Below the pieces are notes generated by a model. That model worked only from the letters and a program-made list of their open reading frames with translations. It was not told the origin of the DNA and did no database searches. From positions 124,001-188,000 of the forward strand of contig JAFBIU010000002.1 in NCBI GenBank assembly GCA_021531775.1: DNA of 64,000 nucleotides. Direction: 5' to 3'. Source of the DNA: Parabacteroides distasonis (GTDB lineage: Bacteria > Bacteroidota > Bacteroidia > Bacteroidales > Tannerellaceae). Made by a program: the position numbers and the translations under genes. Shown piece by piece: positions 18,914-27,390 of the stretch. Every line of letters begins with the position of its first letter. Within the stretch, counting starts at the first letter, position 1.

Positions 18914-19588
18914 ATGGCTCAATACACCAAACAACAAACGATAGCCGCCATGGCTTCTACCGGTATGGTACCGGTCTTCTACCACAAGGATGCTGCAACC
19001 GCCAAGCAAGTGCTCAAAGCCTGCTACGACGGAGGTGTCCGTGCTTTTGAATTTACCAATCGGGGTGATTTTGCACACGAAGTCTTTGCTGAACTGGTCA
19101 AATACGCCTCACAAGCCTGCCCGGGACTGATTCTCGGAGCGGGTTCCATCGTCGATCCCGCAACGGCAGCACTCTACCTGCAATTAGGAGCCAACTTCAT
19201 TGTAGGCCCCTGTTTCAATGGTGAGATTAGCAAAGTGTGCAACAGACGGTTAATTCCCTATATCCCCGGATGCGGATCGGTCACTGAGATCGGGAATGCC
19301 CAAGAGGCCGGTTGCGATATTTGCAAAGTATTTCCGGCCGGTAATGTAGGGGGGCCCTCTTTCGTCAAGAATGTCAAAGCCCCCATGCCTTGGTCCCAAC
19401 TGATGGTCACGGGGGCTGTCGAACCTACGGAAGAGAACTTGACCGCCTGGATCAAAGCTGGCGTATGCTGTGTCGGTATGGGCAGCAAACTCTTCCCCAA
19501 GACGGTCATCGAAGCAGCACAATGGAGTGTCATTTCAGACCTGTGTCGCGCTTCTTTGACCTACATCCAACAGGCTAAGCAGGGATAA
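18914..19588 (+). CDS. eda: KDPG/KHG aldolase
   Basis: 224 residues. The class I aldolase barrel has the Schiff-base lysine in [18 protein letters not shown], the glutamate-containing strand [11 protein letters not shown] and the [11 protein letters not shown] loop. It splits 2-keto-3-deoxy-6-phosphogluconate to pyruvate and glyceraldehyde 3-phosphate, completing uronate (galacturonate/glucuronate) catabolism begun by the upstream kinase; such enzymes often also act on 4-hydroxy-2-oxoglutarate. Its last 14 bases overlap the end of the convergent antiporter gene. Confidence 0.9.
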   Translation: MAQYTKQQTIAAMASTGMVPVFYHKDAATAKQVLKACYDGGVRAFEFTNRGDFAHEVFAELVKYASQACPGLILGAGSIVDPATAALYLQLGANFIVGPCFNGEISKVCNRRLIPYIPGCGSVTEIGNAQEAGCDICKVFPAGNVGGPSFVKNVKAPMPWSQLMVTGAVEPTEENLTAWIKAGVCCVGMGSKLFPKTVIEAAQWSVISDLCRASLTYIQQAKQG

Positions 19589-20519
19589 CACCTAACAGCC
19601 AAAGGGTGTAGAGAACATAAATTCCGACTAAAAAGAGTCCCTCACCTCGCGAAATGCGACTTCCTGTCCAAGCCAGAGGAAGCATCACGATCGAGGTGCC
19701 TAACATGACAAACAGATCGACATTGTTGATGGCTGCTATTTGAATAGGATGAATAGAAGAGGTGATGCCTGAGATGGCCAAGATATTGAACATATTGGAT
19801 CCCACAACATTACCCACTGCGATTTCAGTATCCTTTTTTAAGGCAGCCACCACCGATGTTGCCAACTCGGGCATACTGGTTCCAGCTGCCACAATGGTCA
19901 AACCGATCACAGCTTGGCTGACTCCGGCATATTGCGCAATGATTGTAGCATGATCGACCAACAGACGCGATCCGACCACCAATATGACAACTCCTATCAC
20001 CATCAGCAACACGTCTTTAAACCAATGCGTAGATTGAAATTCGCAATCGACATCTGTCTCTGTTATCCCCGTTCGTCGTGAATAGAAGAAACTGAATAAG
20101 GTATAACAGACAATGCCCAAAACAAACAGTCCTCCCTCTAACCGGCTCAACAAACCATCCTGTAAAAAAAAGACAAACAGCGTAGAAGCAACCAACATGA
20201 TCGGAATGTCGATACGCGTCAACTGTCGCTTGGCTTGCAACGGATAGACCATAGCTGCCAATCCTAAAATCAAACACACATTAAAGATGTTGGAACCAGC
20301 CACATTACCGATGGCAATGTCGCCTCCTCCAGACCAAACAGCCTGCAGACTCACCACCAATTCAGGAGTACTTGTTCCAAACGCCACAACCGTCAACCCC
20401 ACGACCAGTGGAGAAATCTTCATTTTGAGGGCTAACGACGAACTACCCTTCACCAACCAATCCGCACCAAAGTAGAGAGCTACCAAGGAAAGGATCAACA
20501 ATGTACAACTTGTTACCAT
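19575..20519 (-). CDS. Calcium/sodium antiporter of the CaCA (YrbG-like) family
   Basis: 314 residues from the ATG at 20517-20519. A longer upstream reading exists, but only this start puts the first membrane helix at the N-terminus. The protein has about ten membrane segments in two homologous halves: [12 protein letters not shown] with [10 protein letters not shown] in the first, and [14 protein letters not shown] with [10 protein letters not shown] in the second. These are the alpha-repeats that form the ion-binding centre of cation/Ca exchangers. It should exchange Ca2+ for Na+ or H+ across the inner membrane. Upstream on the same strand are two mini membrane proteins, about 100 bases away. 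Confidence 0.9.
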   Translation of the reverse strand: MVTSCTLLILSLVALYFGADWLVKGSSSLALKMKISPLVVGLTVVAFGTSTPELVVSLQAVWSGGGDIAIGNVAGSNIFNVCLILGLAAMVYPLQAKRQLTRIDIPIMLVASTLFVFFLQDGLLSRLEGGLFVLGIVCYTLFSFFYSRRTGITETDVDCEFQSTHWFKDVLLMVIGVVILVVGSRLLVDHATIIAQYAGVSQAVIGLTIVAAGTSMPELATSVVAALKKDTEIAVGNVVGSNMFNILAISGITSSIHPIQIAAINNVDLFVMLGTSIVMLPLAWTGSRISRGEGLFLVGIYVLYTLWLLGVIPA

Positions 20520-20619
20520 TCTTTGTTTTCTGTTTTTATACGACTCCAAGACCCGATCATGGCCTTGGTCGGCAAAGATACACATATCCCGCCAACCAAG
20601 CCCTATGATCCGGTCCAAA

Positions 20620-20814
20620 TCATTCAATTTGTTTCGTCCGGCCCGTTCGCATCGTTTTCAATTTCAAGACAACCATGCCCACAGCAACAATTCCTGTGAT
20701 GATCAACGTGACCTCTTTTGTCAGCGGGTTCTCAAAATCGGTAGTCCCGACCAACACAAGAATAATAAAAGCCAGCATCATCACAGCCTCTATAAAATCT
20801 TGACTCAGTTTCAT
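20620..20814 (-). CDS. Small two-helix membrane protein, unknown
   Basis: 64 residues with two clear hydrophobic segments (about residues 8-24 and 36-52) and a basic C-terminal tail (KLKTMRTGRTKQIE), so probably an inner-membrane protein with the tail in the cytoplasm. I do not recognise a family. Its ATG overlaps the stop of the upstream 73-74-residue protein by four bases, so the two are translationally coupled and may act together. Located after a phased palindrome array that may control both. Confidence 0.6.
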   Translation of the reverse strand: MKLSQDFIEAVMMLAFIILVLVGTTDFENPLTKEVTLIITGIVAVGMVVLKLKTMRTGRTKQIE

Positions 20815-21011
20815 ACTGCCTCCTTCTTTTCAGAATCCAAACTTCGCATCAAACCATAAATACCCCCAAACAGCAATCCCATCACGACAGCCAGTTTGGC
20901 ATAGTCATTGGGGATTAATGAACTACAAGCTACTACGCAACCCACAATCGTGAGCAACATATATCCATACATATAATATTGTTTTTTCTTCCGATTTTTA
21001 GACATACTCAT
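20811..21011 (-). CDS. Small two-helix membrane protein, unknown
   Basis: 66 residues from the ATG at 21009-21011 (a second ATG two codons later is possible; an upstream in-frame start would add 11 residues with no clear merit). A basic N-terminus (MSMSKNRKKKQ) precedes two hydrophobic helices, YGYMLLTIVGCVVACSSLI and LAVVMGLLFGGIYGLM, then a charged end. No family recognised. It is the promoter-proximal member of a coupled pair and lies about 30 bases from the nearest palindromic box, as expected for an operator-controlled gene. Confidence 0.6.
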   Translation of the reverse strand: MSMSKNRKKKQYYMYGYMLLTIVGCVVACSSLIPNDYAKLAVVMGLLFGGIYGLMRSLDSEKKEAV

Positions 21012-21042
21012 TTTATTATTTAGTGATAAATTGCCACATAAC

Positions 21043-21111
21043 ATACTTGACCAAGTATCTAAAGATACTTCGCCTTTTATCTAAAGATAAGTTGGCTTTT
21101 ATCTTTAGATA
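21043..21111. promoter_or_regulatory. Phased array of palindromic boxes (putative operator)
   Basis: Three copies of the near-palindrome TATCT-WW-AGATA are centred at 21061.5, 21083.5 and 21105.5, exactly 22 bases apart. The first is extended to AAGTATCTAAAGATACTT. A related palindrome ATACTTG-AC-CAAGTAT is centred at 21050.5, a further 11 bases away. The spacing of one and two helical turns puts all on one DNA face, as in cooperative binding of a dimeric repressor. It sits upstream of the two mini membrane proteins and downstream of a small exported protein gene. No regulator gene is adjacent. Confidence 0.6.
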
Positions 21112-21135
21112 CTTTGCTGTTTTATGTCAACTACA

Positions 21136-21537
21136 CTAAATGATACGTCTCCGAAGCACAGAAAGATGATGTGCACCTCGGAAAAACAGGGAAGAGACAC
21201 GGATACAAACAAACGAGAACAACACCCCTTCATGCCGTTGCCATCGAATAGCAGAACGGTTAGGCAGCCTAAACAAAGATTTCAACCCACCCTGGGAGCT
21301 ACGTACGGATGTCCCCTGTACCACAGTGGTGGTCATGAGACGAGGAGCCAAAGCTAATTGATGCGTGAACTTATCCCCAACTTCATCCAACCGCTGCTGA
21401 TAGTCCATCCACGGATCATGTTCTTGAAGCATAGCTTGCCTACATGAACTGTACAATGCCTGTTCATGCGTCGATGAAGGGACACTCCACAACAAGAGTC
21501 CCAACAAACAACAACCTATGATCCACCATTTCTTCAT
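21136..21537 (-). CDS. Small exported protein, unknown
   Basis: 133 residues from the ATG at 21535-21537; the frame runs further upstream, but this start gives a clean signal peptide, MKKWWIIGCCLLGLLLWSVP, preceded by ordinary non-coding sequence. The mature part has no family I recognise. It contains a short segment with DYQQRLDEVGDKFTHQLALAPR and an unusually basic, hydrophobic C-terminus ending VLRRRII. It is divergent from menA and followed by the phased palindromes. Confidence is moderate because there is no homology support. Confidence 0.5.
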   Translation of the reverse strand: MKKWWIIGCCLLGLLLWSVPSSTHEQALYSSCRQAMLQEHDPWMDYQQRLDEVGDKFTHQLALAPRLMTTTVVQGTSVRSSQGGLKSLFRLPNRSAIRWQRHEGVLFSFVCIRVSSLFFRGAHHLSVLRRRII

Positions 21538-21587
21538 GAAATTCGTTTGCTTTTGTTGAGAAACAAGGAATACTCCATTTTTGTTTA

Positions 21588-21595
21588 TACATTTG
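21588..21595 (+). promoter_or_regulatory. -7 box of menA
   Basis: TACATTTG, exact TAnnTTTG, 19 bases before the menA ATG at 21615. No convincing -33 TTTG at the usual distance. Confidence 0.35.
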
Positions 21596-21614
21596 CGAAA
21601 AAAATTTTTCAAAC

Positions 21615-22532
21615 ATGCAATTGAATATGAATCGTACCCAACAAATGACACCGGTTCGGGCTTGGATCGAAGCGGCCCGACCCAAAACATTACCCGCCTC
21701 TATCAGTCCGGTCATTGTCGGATGTGCCTTGGCTTATCACGACGGCTGTTTCCAACTGCTTCCATCCATACTCTGCCTATTGGTGGCTCTCTTCGCACAA
21801 ATTGCCAGCAATTTTGCCAACGATTACTTTGACTTCAAACAGGGAGCCGACACGGCAGACCGGTTAGGACCGGAACGGGCTGTAGCGCAAGGCTGGATTA
21901 CACCTGCCGCCATGTGGAAAGGAACCCTACTGACATTAGCACTCTCCTGTCTGTGTGGATGCATGTTGCTTTTCTTTGCCGGTTGGGAACTCATTCCGGT
22001 AGGTATTGCCATCGCATTGGGTGTCATTGCCTACTCGGCAGGTCCCTATCCCTTGGCCTATCATGGATTAGGAGATGTATGCGTCTTGGTATTCTATGGA
22101 ATCATTCCAGTCTGCTTCACCTACTATGCACAAGCCGGTGGTTTTTCCCTATTGACCTTTTTGCTTTCCCTATCATTGGGCCTACTATCCACCAATATAT
22201 TAATCATCAATAATTACCGAGATTACCAGCAAGACAAAGCCGCCCAAAAAAGAACGACCATTGTGCTGTTTGGCCGTAGGTTTGGGCGGATACTTTATCT
22301 GGTCAATGGGCTGTTGGCAATCTTGATCGCATTGCCCCTCACACTCGAAGAGCAACCCTGGAAACTGCTGATCATGGCACTCTTCTTCACGTTATTCATC
22401 GCCACCTGGTTGGAAATGGGAAAACGGGAAGGCCGTGCACTCAATGCAACTTTGGGTCACACGGCTCGCAATGTTTTTCTGTTCGCACTCCTACTCGCCT
22501 GGTTACTCTTTTCGCATGCATCAGCGTGCTAA
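21615..22532 (+). CDS. menA: 1,4-dihydroxy-2-naphthoate polyprenyltransferase
   Basis: 305 residues of the UbiA prenyltransferase superfamily, with eight to nine membrane helices. The two Asp-rich Mg-diphosphate motifs are NDYFDFKQGAD (about residues 74-84) and NNYRDYQQDKAAQKRT (about 198-213), and ARPKTLPASISPV near the N-terminus is typical of MenA. It attaches the polyprenyl chain to DHNA in menaquinone synthesis, the respiratory quinone of Bacteroidetes, at the inner membrane. An in-frame ATG four codons in is an alternative start. Its 3' end overlaps the convergent wecB by 12 bases. Confidence 0.93.
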   Translation: MQLNMNRTQQMTPVRAWIEAARPKTLPASISPVIVGCALAYHDGCFQLLPSILCLLVALFAQIASNFANDYFDFKQGADTADRLGPERAVAQGWITPAAMWKGTLLTLALSCLCGCMLLFFAGWELIPVGIAIALGVIAYSAGPYPLAYHGLGDVCVLVFYGIIPVCFTYYAQAGGFSLLTFLLSLSLGLLSTNILIINNYRDYQQDKAAQKRTTIVLFGRRFGRILYLVNGLLAILIALPLTLEEQPWKLLIMALFFTLFIATWLEMGKREGRALNATLGHTARNVFLFALLLAWLLFSHASAC

Positions 22533-23624
22533 TTGAGCAACCAGTTCTACAATACGCTCTGCTGCATGGCCCGTCCCATAGTCGGAAATCTCCTGTCTGA
22601 CGGGCTGGTTAGCCAGGCAAGACAGGATGCGAGCGGTATCTGCTCCTGCCAACTGATTCCAACCGGCAGCGACTGTCTCTACCCATTCCGTCTCATCCCG
22701 CAACGTGATGCAAGGGGTATGGTGGAAATAGGCCTCTTTCTGGACACCACCCGAATCAGTTAGAATCGTAGAAGCAGACTTTTCCAGTTGCACCATCTCC
22801 AAAAAACTCAATGGCTCGCACAGACAAATCCCCGATGTTTGTTGTAACTGATCTAACCACTGGTAACGCATCAAACATTGACGTGTCCGGGGATGCAAGG
22901 GCCATACAACTGGACAATCCATAGAAGCCATCTGTTCCAACGCATCCAAAATGGCACGAAGACGTTTCGGATGATCCGTATTCTCAGCCCGATGGATGGT
23001 ACATAATCGAAAGCCATCCGGTTTCAACTGTAGCCGTTCCAATACATCAGATTGCCGTTGAGCGATCTCGCCAAAGAGCAGGGCAGCATCATACATGACA
23101 TCCCCCACTGCATATACACCCTGGGTAATTCCTTCATTCCGTAAATGGTGGATGGCAGCCTCGGTCGGACAGCAGAGCAAAGTGGCCAAGTGATCGGTCA
23201 GCACCCGATTCAACTCCTCAGGCATCTCCCGATTGAAACTACGTAAACCCGCCTCTACATGGACGACCGGGATATGTAACTTGGCAGCTGTCAAGGCTCC
23301 TGCCAACGTGGAATTGGTATCCCCATACACCAAGACCGCATCGGGTTGATGTTGCATGAAAATAGGTGCCATCTCAATCATCATCTGTCCGGTCATGACT
23401 CCATGCGAAGAGTTGCCACAATGGAGTTGCCAAGTAGGCTGTGGAATCGCCATCTCTTGAAAGAAGATTTGACTCATGTTAGCATCGTAATGCTGTCCCG
23501 TGTGCAACAAGGCCTCCTCCATCGGATGATCGGGATGTTGCCTATTATAATAATGTATAGCTCGGCTCACCATCGCGGCTTTTACAAACTGCGGTCGTGC
23601 ACCCACAATTGTGATCAGTTTCAT
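22521..23624 (-). CDS. wecB: UDP-N-acetylglucosamine 2-epimerase (non-hydrolysing)
   Basis: 367 residues, GT-B-like fold. GARPQFVKAAMVSRA at the N-terminus, HTGQHYD, HVEAGLRS, and LTDSGGVQKEAYFHHTPCITLRDETEW near residues 285-315 are the WecB/MnaA signatures. It interconverts UDP-GlcNAc and UDP-ManNAc, giving ManNAc units for surface polysaccharides. It is the last gene of a minus-strand run in which neighbouring genes overlap (four bases with the deacetylase), and it is the likely reason the run also carries glycan-modifying genes. Confidence 0.94.
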   Translation of the reverse strand: MKLITIVGARPQFVKAAMVSRAIHYYNRQHPDHPMEEALLHTGQHYDANMSQIFFQEMAIPQPTWQLHCGNSSHGVMTGQMMIEMAPIFMQHQPDAVLVYGDTNSTLAGALTAAKLHIPVVHVEAGLRSFNREMPEELNRVLTDHLATLLCCPTEAAIHHLRNEGITQGVYAVGDVMYDAALLFGEIAQRQSDVLERLQLKPDGFRLCTIHRAENTDHPKRLRAILDALEQMASMDCPVVWPLHPRTRQCLMRYQWLDQLQQTSGICLCEPLSFLEMVQLEKSASTILTDSGGVQKEAYFHHTPCITLRDETEWVETVAAGWNQLAGADTARILSCLANQPVRQEISDYGTGHAAERIVELVAQLAR

Positions 23625-24919
23625 TTTTTTCCTAATTCATTTAATAACTGCAGATAGAGTTTCCGATGATAGCCCTTTGCAGGCTCTTCGAATGAGGTAT
23701 TGTGCCAAAGAAGCACCACCTCCCCACCTGTATCATATACTTGATCGATCAACCGCGAACAATAGTTCAAAGCCGCAGGATAATCCAACCCCATATACTT
23801 GGGTTCATCCAACGAGCAATCCATGATCAACAACGGATGCAACCGTAACGTAGAAATCCGACGTGTCACCGGATTGATCCAACGGACTGGACGGGCCGTT
23901 CCCAAACGAAAACCGGATACGTCCGCATACCCCATCGTAAAATCATCCGTGATTCCGGCAGCCTCCAATTGATCGAGATCTTCCGGTTCGCGACTCGTTA
24001 AATAATGATTCCGATTGAAACGGATCGGCTCTTCAACCTGTATTTCCAAGATTTTACGCTCCTGCACCACTTCGGTAGGAGACAAACCAGCCTGATAACT
24101 GGCATGCAATCCAAATTTGATCCGATGCAGATGAACCTCCTTGATCAGCTGTTTCATATCCGAACTGCGCAGGTTGTAATAGGGTTTATCCTCCACACAC
24201 CGACCTCCGCTACGTAGGAAAAGAAGCGTATGACATCGGCCTCGGCCTAACATATCCTCCAAGATGCCATCTTGTCGGAAGATCCAGGGAAATGTATAAT
24301 AGGGGTCCTGCTCCAAGGAACCAAACTTGCTTTGCAACGAACGGAGAATGCCTCGTCCCTCCAACAGGGAACGTACCAATCCTTTCCAAGAACGGTATCG
24401 AAAGGGCGCATCCACATCGTGGGTCAGATATACCTGCCGAACTCCACGCTCCACATCCGGAACACGCACCTGACACTGGCGTAACCACCTTCGCAACAAC
24501 AAACGGTATTCGTCAATCACGGGACGATGGATAAAACCAGCCCGATAGGGCAATGACTCCCGACCCGGAAAACGGCCATGTGTATCACGTACCGAACGAC
24601 GTAACATCTCTTCATAACGCGTCATTAAAAAATAGGTACTGGCCAACAAATCGGCATACACCACACAGGTATCACCCTCCCACTCCATTTTGGGAGAACC
24701 AAACAACAACGGTACCCCCTCTATGGAAGACAGCGGCAACGTGGGCAATGAACGAGCTGTACCATAGACAGATTCATCAAAAAAGCCAGAGGGATAAATA
24801 ACCAAACTATACCGTCCAAACTGATGACGGTCTGTTGTATAACCGATTGCTTCTGCCACTACCTCAGAAATCTCTTCACCCAGCAGGAAACGAATCAAAT
24901 AGCGCAAAACCTCATTCAT
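23621..24919 (-). CDS. Polysaccharide deacetylase-family protein
   Basis: 432 residues from the ATG at 24917-24919, which overlaps the previous stop in an ATGA; an eight-codon longer reading is less likely. The N-terminal ~170 residues resemble the extra domain found in Bacteroidetes deacetylase-like proteins. From about residue 175, VYLTHDVDAPFRY carries the THDVD metal-binding start of the NodB/polysaccharide deacetylase fold, with GLHASYQAG (His) and WHNTSFEE later. It may remove N- or O-acetyl groups from a surface glycan. It is coupled to the FemAB-like gene upstream and wecB downstream. Substrate unknown. Confidence 0.75.
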   Translation of the reverse strand: MNEVLRYLIRFLLGEEISEVVAEAIGYTTDRHQFGRYSLVIYPSGFFDESVYGTARSLPTLPLSSIEGVPLLFGSPKMEWEGDTCVVYADLLASTYFLMTRYEEMLRRSVRDTHGRFPGRESLPYRAGFIHRPVIDEYRLLLRRWLRQCQVRVPDVERGVRQVYLTHDVDAPFRYRSWKGLVRSLLEGRGILRSLQSKFGSLEQDPYYTFPWIFRQDGILEDMLGRGRCHTLLFLRSGGRCVEDKPYYNLRSSDMKQLIKEVHLHRIKFGLHASYQAGLSPTEVVQERKILEIQVEEPIRFNRNHYLTSREPEDLDQLEAAGITDDFTMGYADVSGFRLGTARPVRWINPVTRRISTLRLHPLLIMDCSLDEPKYMGLDYPAALNYCSRLIDQVYDTGGEVVLLWHNTSFEEPAKGYHRKLYLQLLNELGKK

Positions 24920-25869
24920 ATCCGTTCTCGTAACTTTAACCAAGCCCGATGCAACAGGCTCAATTTACCTTTTGTGATCGCATAATAGGGGGTCTGTAAC
25001 GCACCAAATTCCCGGAAGAAACGTTCAACACCGGGCAACATGGATCCTTCAAAATCAAACTGATTCGTATGTGAGCGAACCGCCTGTATCGCCTCCCAAA
25101 GTACCAAACTATGTGCGCCAGACTCACGCAAAGCAGGATCTCCACCTCCCGCCAAATACCAAGCTGAACTGGGTTGCCAGACCACGAAAGCCGCTGCATG
25201 CAGATGTCCTTGCGGATCAAAGCCACCCCAAATCTCTCCTTGTCCTCGCTCTCGACAAACCCGAATCAGATCGCACAACACCTGCTCACTCTGCGGGACT
25301 GTCCGATGTTGACGTTGAAAAGTCTGACGCTGAATCTGAAGAAAAGCCTCTGTGGTCACCCCCGGTCGCACCTCAATCTGATGGCGCTCTTGCGCTTTTT
25401 GGATATTCCGACGGATATTCGGACGCATCTCCTGCCATAATCGATCCAAATCACGCAACTCCGGAAACCGATAGGTATAACGGGTCATTTGCGTGTAACC
25501 AGCCCAGTAGAATGGCAACCAATCGGTAAAGTCAAAATGAAAATGTTGATAAAAATGGGGATAATCCGACAATTGTCGGATTAATTCCCCACATAACTGT
25601 TGCCGTTCGCTCAAACGAACGGTATATTTCATGTCAGCAGCAACAGGTGCAAACCAAGGACCCATCGTCTGGGTATAGGCAGGCATCGAAACGATCCCTG
25701 CATGAGGCACATAAAGCGGCATGGCGGCACGTATCCGTCCCTTTTGTTCCACGATCAGTACCTCCCAGCGATCCGTTCCACAGACGGTATCCAACCACCA
25801 ATCTTGCGAAAAGATGGGGATACTCGTCTCCTGTCGGCAAAGTTCCCGGTATCTTGCTTTGTTGTCCAC
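24916..25869 (-). CDS. FemAB/GNAT-like acyltransferase
   Basis: 317 residues with the double-GNAT architecture of FemAB and BioF2-like proteins. Recognisable parts are the N-terminal WEVLIVEQKGRIRAAMPLYV strand pair, the RPNIRRNIQKAQERHQIEVR segment, a C-terminal acyl-carrier-binding region FVVWQPSSAWYLAGGGDP, and DFEGSMLPGVERFFREFGA, a block I associate with this family in polysaccharide loci. It probably transfers an aminoacyl or acyl group to a cell-envelope sugar or peptide. It lies six bases after recA and shares an ATGA with the deacetylase. Confidence 0.72.
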   Translation of the reverse strand: MDNKARYRELCRQETSIPIFSQDWWLDTVCGTDRWEVLIVEQKGRIRAAMPLYVPHAGIVSMPAYTQTMGPWFAPVAADMKYTVRLSERQQLCGELIRQLSDYPHFYQHFHFDFTDWLPFYWAGYTQMTRYTYRFPELRDLDRLWQEMRPNIRRNIQKAQERHQIEVRPGVTTEAFLQIQRQTFQRQHRTVPQSEQVLCDLIRVCRERGQGEIWGGFDPQGHLHAAAFVVWQPSSAWYLAGGGDPALRESGAHSLVLWEAIQAVRSHTNQFDFEGSMLPGVERFFREFGALQTPYYAITKGKLSLLHRAWLKLRERI

Positions 25870-25874
25870 CCGGC

Positions 25875-26921
25875 CTATTTCAGTTTTTCGGCAATCTGCT
25901 CTGCAATCTCATCCGCTAATTCCGGATTGTCAGCTATCAACTGCTTGGCCGCATCGCGTCCCTGTCCCAGACGAGAATCATTGTAGCTGAACCAGGAACC
26001 ACTCTTCTTGATGATACCCAAATCGACACCCAAATCAACGATCTCACCCGATTTGGAGATACCCTCACCAAACATGATGTCAAACTCAGCCTTCCGGAAA
26101 GGAGGTGCCACCTTGTTCTTGACCACCTTCACACGAACCTGATTACCCTTCACCTCATCACCATCCTTCAGCTGAGAGATGCGACGGATATCCAGACGTA
26201 CCGATGCATAGAACTTCAAGGCATTACCACCCGTAGTCGTCTCCGGCGTACCGAACATCACACCAATCTTCTCACGCAACTGGTTGATGAAAATACAGGT
26301 CGTATTGGTCTTGTTGATCAAGGAGGTCAACTTACGCAAAGCCTGCGACATCAGGCGAGCCTGCAAGCCCACTTTGTTGTCTCCCATATCGCCCTCAATC
26401 TCCTGCTTCGGAGTCAAGGCAGCCACAGAGTCGATGACAATGATATCCACAGCTGACGAACGGATCAACTGCTCGGCAATGTTCAATGCCTGCTCTCCAT
26501 TGTCTGGTTGTGAAATATACAGGTTCTCGATATCGACACCCAACTTGGCCGCATAGAAACGGTCAAACGCATGTTCCGCATCGATGAAGGCTGCAATTCC
26601 GCCTGTCTTTTGCGCCTCGGCTATCGCATGAATAGCCAACGTTGTCTTACCAGACGATTCCGGACCATAAATCTCGATGATTCTTCCACGTGGATAGCCA
26701 CCGACCCCTAATGCAGCATTCAAGGCTATGGAACCGGTCGGAATCACCTCAATATCATCCACCTTCTCATCGCCCATCTTCATGATAGAGCCTTTGCCAT
26801 GATCCTTCTCGATCTTATCCAAAGCAGCACGCAACGCCTTCAACTTGTCCGCACTGATAGCCGGTTTGCCCGTTGAGGACTGCTCGACGGCATCAAACAG
26901 GTTTGTATCTTCTTTAGCCAT
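25875..26921 (-). CDS. recA: Recombinase RecA
   Basis: 348 residues, standard length. Walker [16 protein letters not shown], Walker B-type [12 protein letters not shown], the L1 loop region [24 protein letters not shown] (key residues MGD..VG.QARLMSQ) and L2 [22 protein letters not shown] are all intact. It forms the nucleoprotein filament for homologous recombination and SOS induction. Its start overlaps the bcp gene by eight bases and the FemAB-like gene follows after five, so it is embedded in an operon with polyamine, peroxidase and glycan genes. No LexA-type operator is recognisable directly upstream, because the upstream region is bcp coding DNA. Confidence 0.98.
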   Translation of the reverse strand: MAKEDTNLFDAVEQSSTGKPAISADKLKALRAALDKIEKDHGKGSIMKMGDEKVDDIEVIPTGSIALNAALGVGGYPRGRIIEIYGPESSGKTTLAIHAIAEAQKTGGIAAFIDAEHAFDRFYAAKLGVDIENLYISQPDNGEQALNIAEQLIRSSAVDIIVIDSVAALTPKQEIEGDMGDNKVGLQARLMSQALRKLTSLINKTNTTCIFINQLREKIGVMFGTPETTTGGNALKFYASVRLDIRRISQLKDGDEVKGNQVRVKVVKNKVAPPFRKAEFDIMFGEGISKSGEIVDLGVDLGIIKKSGSWFSYNDSRLGQGRDAAKQLIADNPELADEIAEQIAEKLK

Positions 26922-27378
26922 TTGATTCGATTTTTAATATTTGATTCGCATGGTCTTTTGTCTTCACCTCCTTAGGACCGATGATATGCGTGATCACGCC
27001 CGCCTCATCAATCAAGAAGGTCGTACGTAACGTTCCCATGTATGTGCGTCCGTACAGTTTTTTTTCAGCCCATACACCCAACTGTTGTTGCAAGGAAGTT
27101 TCCGTATCGGCAATCAGCCGGAAAGGCAAATTCTGTTTGGCAATAAATCCCTGGTGAGACTTCGCACTATCCTTGCTCACACCGATCACCTCATAACCGG
27201 CCTGCTGCAACTGCTCATACCCATCCCGCAAACTGCAAGCTTCGGCTGTACAGCCCGATGTATTGTCTTTCGGATAGAAATAGAGCACCAATTTCTTTCC
27301 GGCAAAATCGGACAGTAGCACTTCCTGGCCATTCTGATCCAAGCCCAACCGTTCGGGTAACTTATCTCCTACTTGCAT
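26914..27378 (-). CDS. bcp: Thioredoxin-dependent peroxiredoxin (Bcp/PrxQ)
   Basis: 154 residues, AhpC/TSA superfamily. The active site reads [13 protein letters not shown], with the peroxidatic and resolving cysteines five residues apart, typical of atypical two-Cys PrxQ; YFYPKDNT precedes it. It reduces hydrogen peroxide and organic hydroperoxides with thioredoxin in the cytoplasm. It lies 12 bases after the carboxynorspermidine dehydrogenase gene and overlaps recA, linking oxidative-damage defence and DNA repair in one transcript. Confidence 0.94.
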   Translation of the reverse strand: MQVGDKLPERLGLDQNGQEVLLSDFAGKKLVLYFYPKDNTSGCTAEACSLRDGYEQLQQAGYEVIGVSKDSAKSHQGFIAKQNLPFRLIADTETSLQQQLGVWAEKKLYGRTYMGTLRTTFLIDEAGVITHIIGPKEVKTKDHANQILKIESNG

Positions 27379-27390
27379 CCTGTTTTCGGT

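Noticed and set aside
21124-21357. Plus-strand 77-codon frame beside the palindrome array
   Set aside because: Overlaps the signal-peptide gene on the minus strand, is compositionally odd and has no ribosome site or family.
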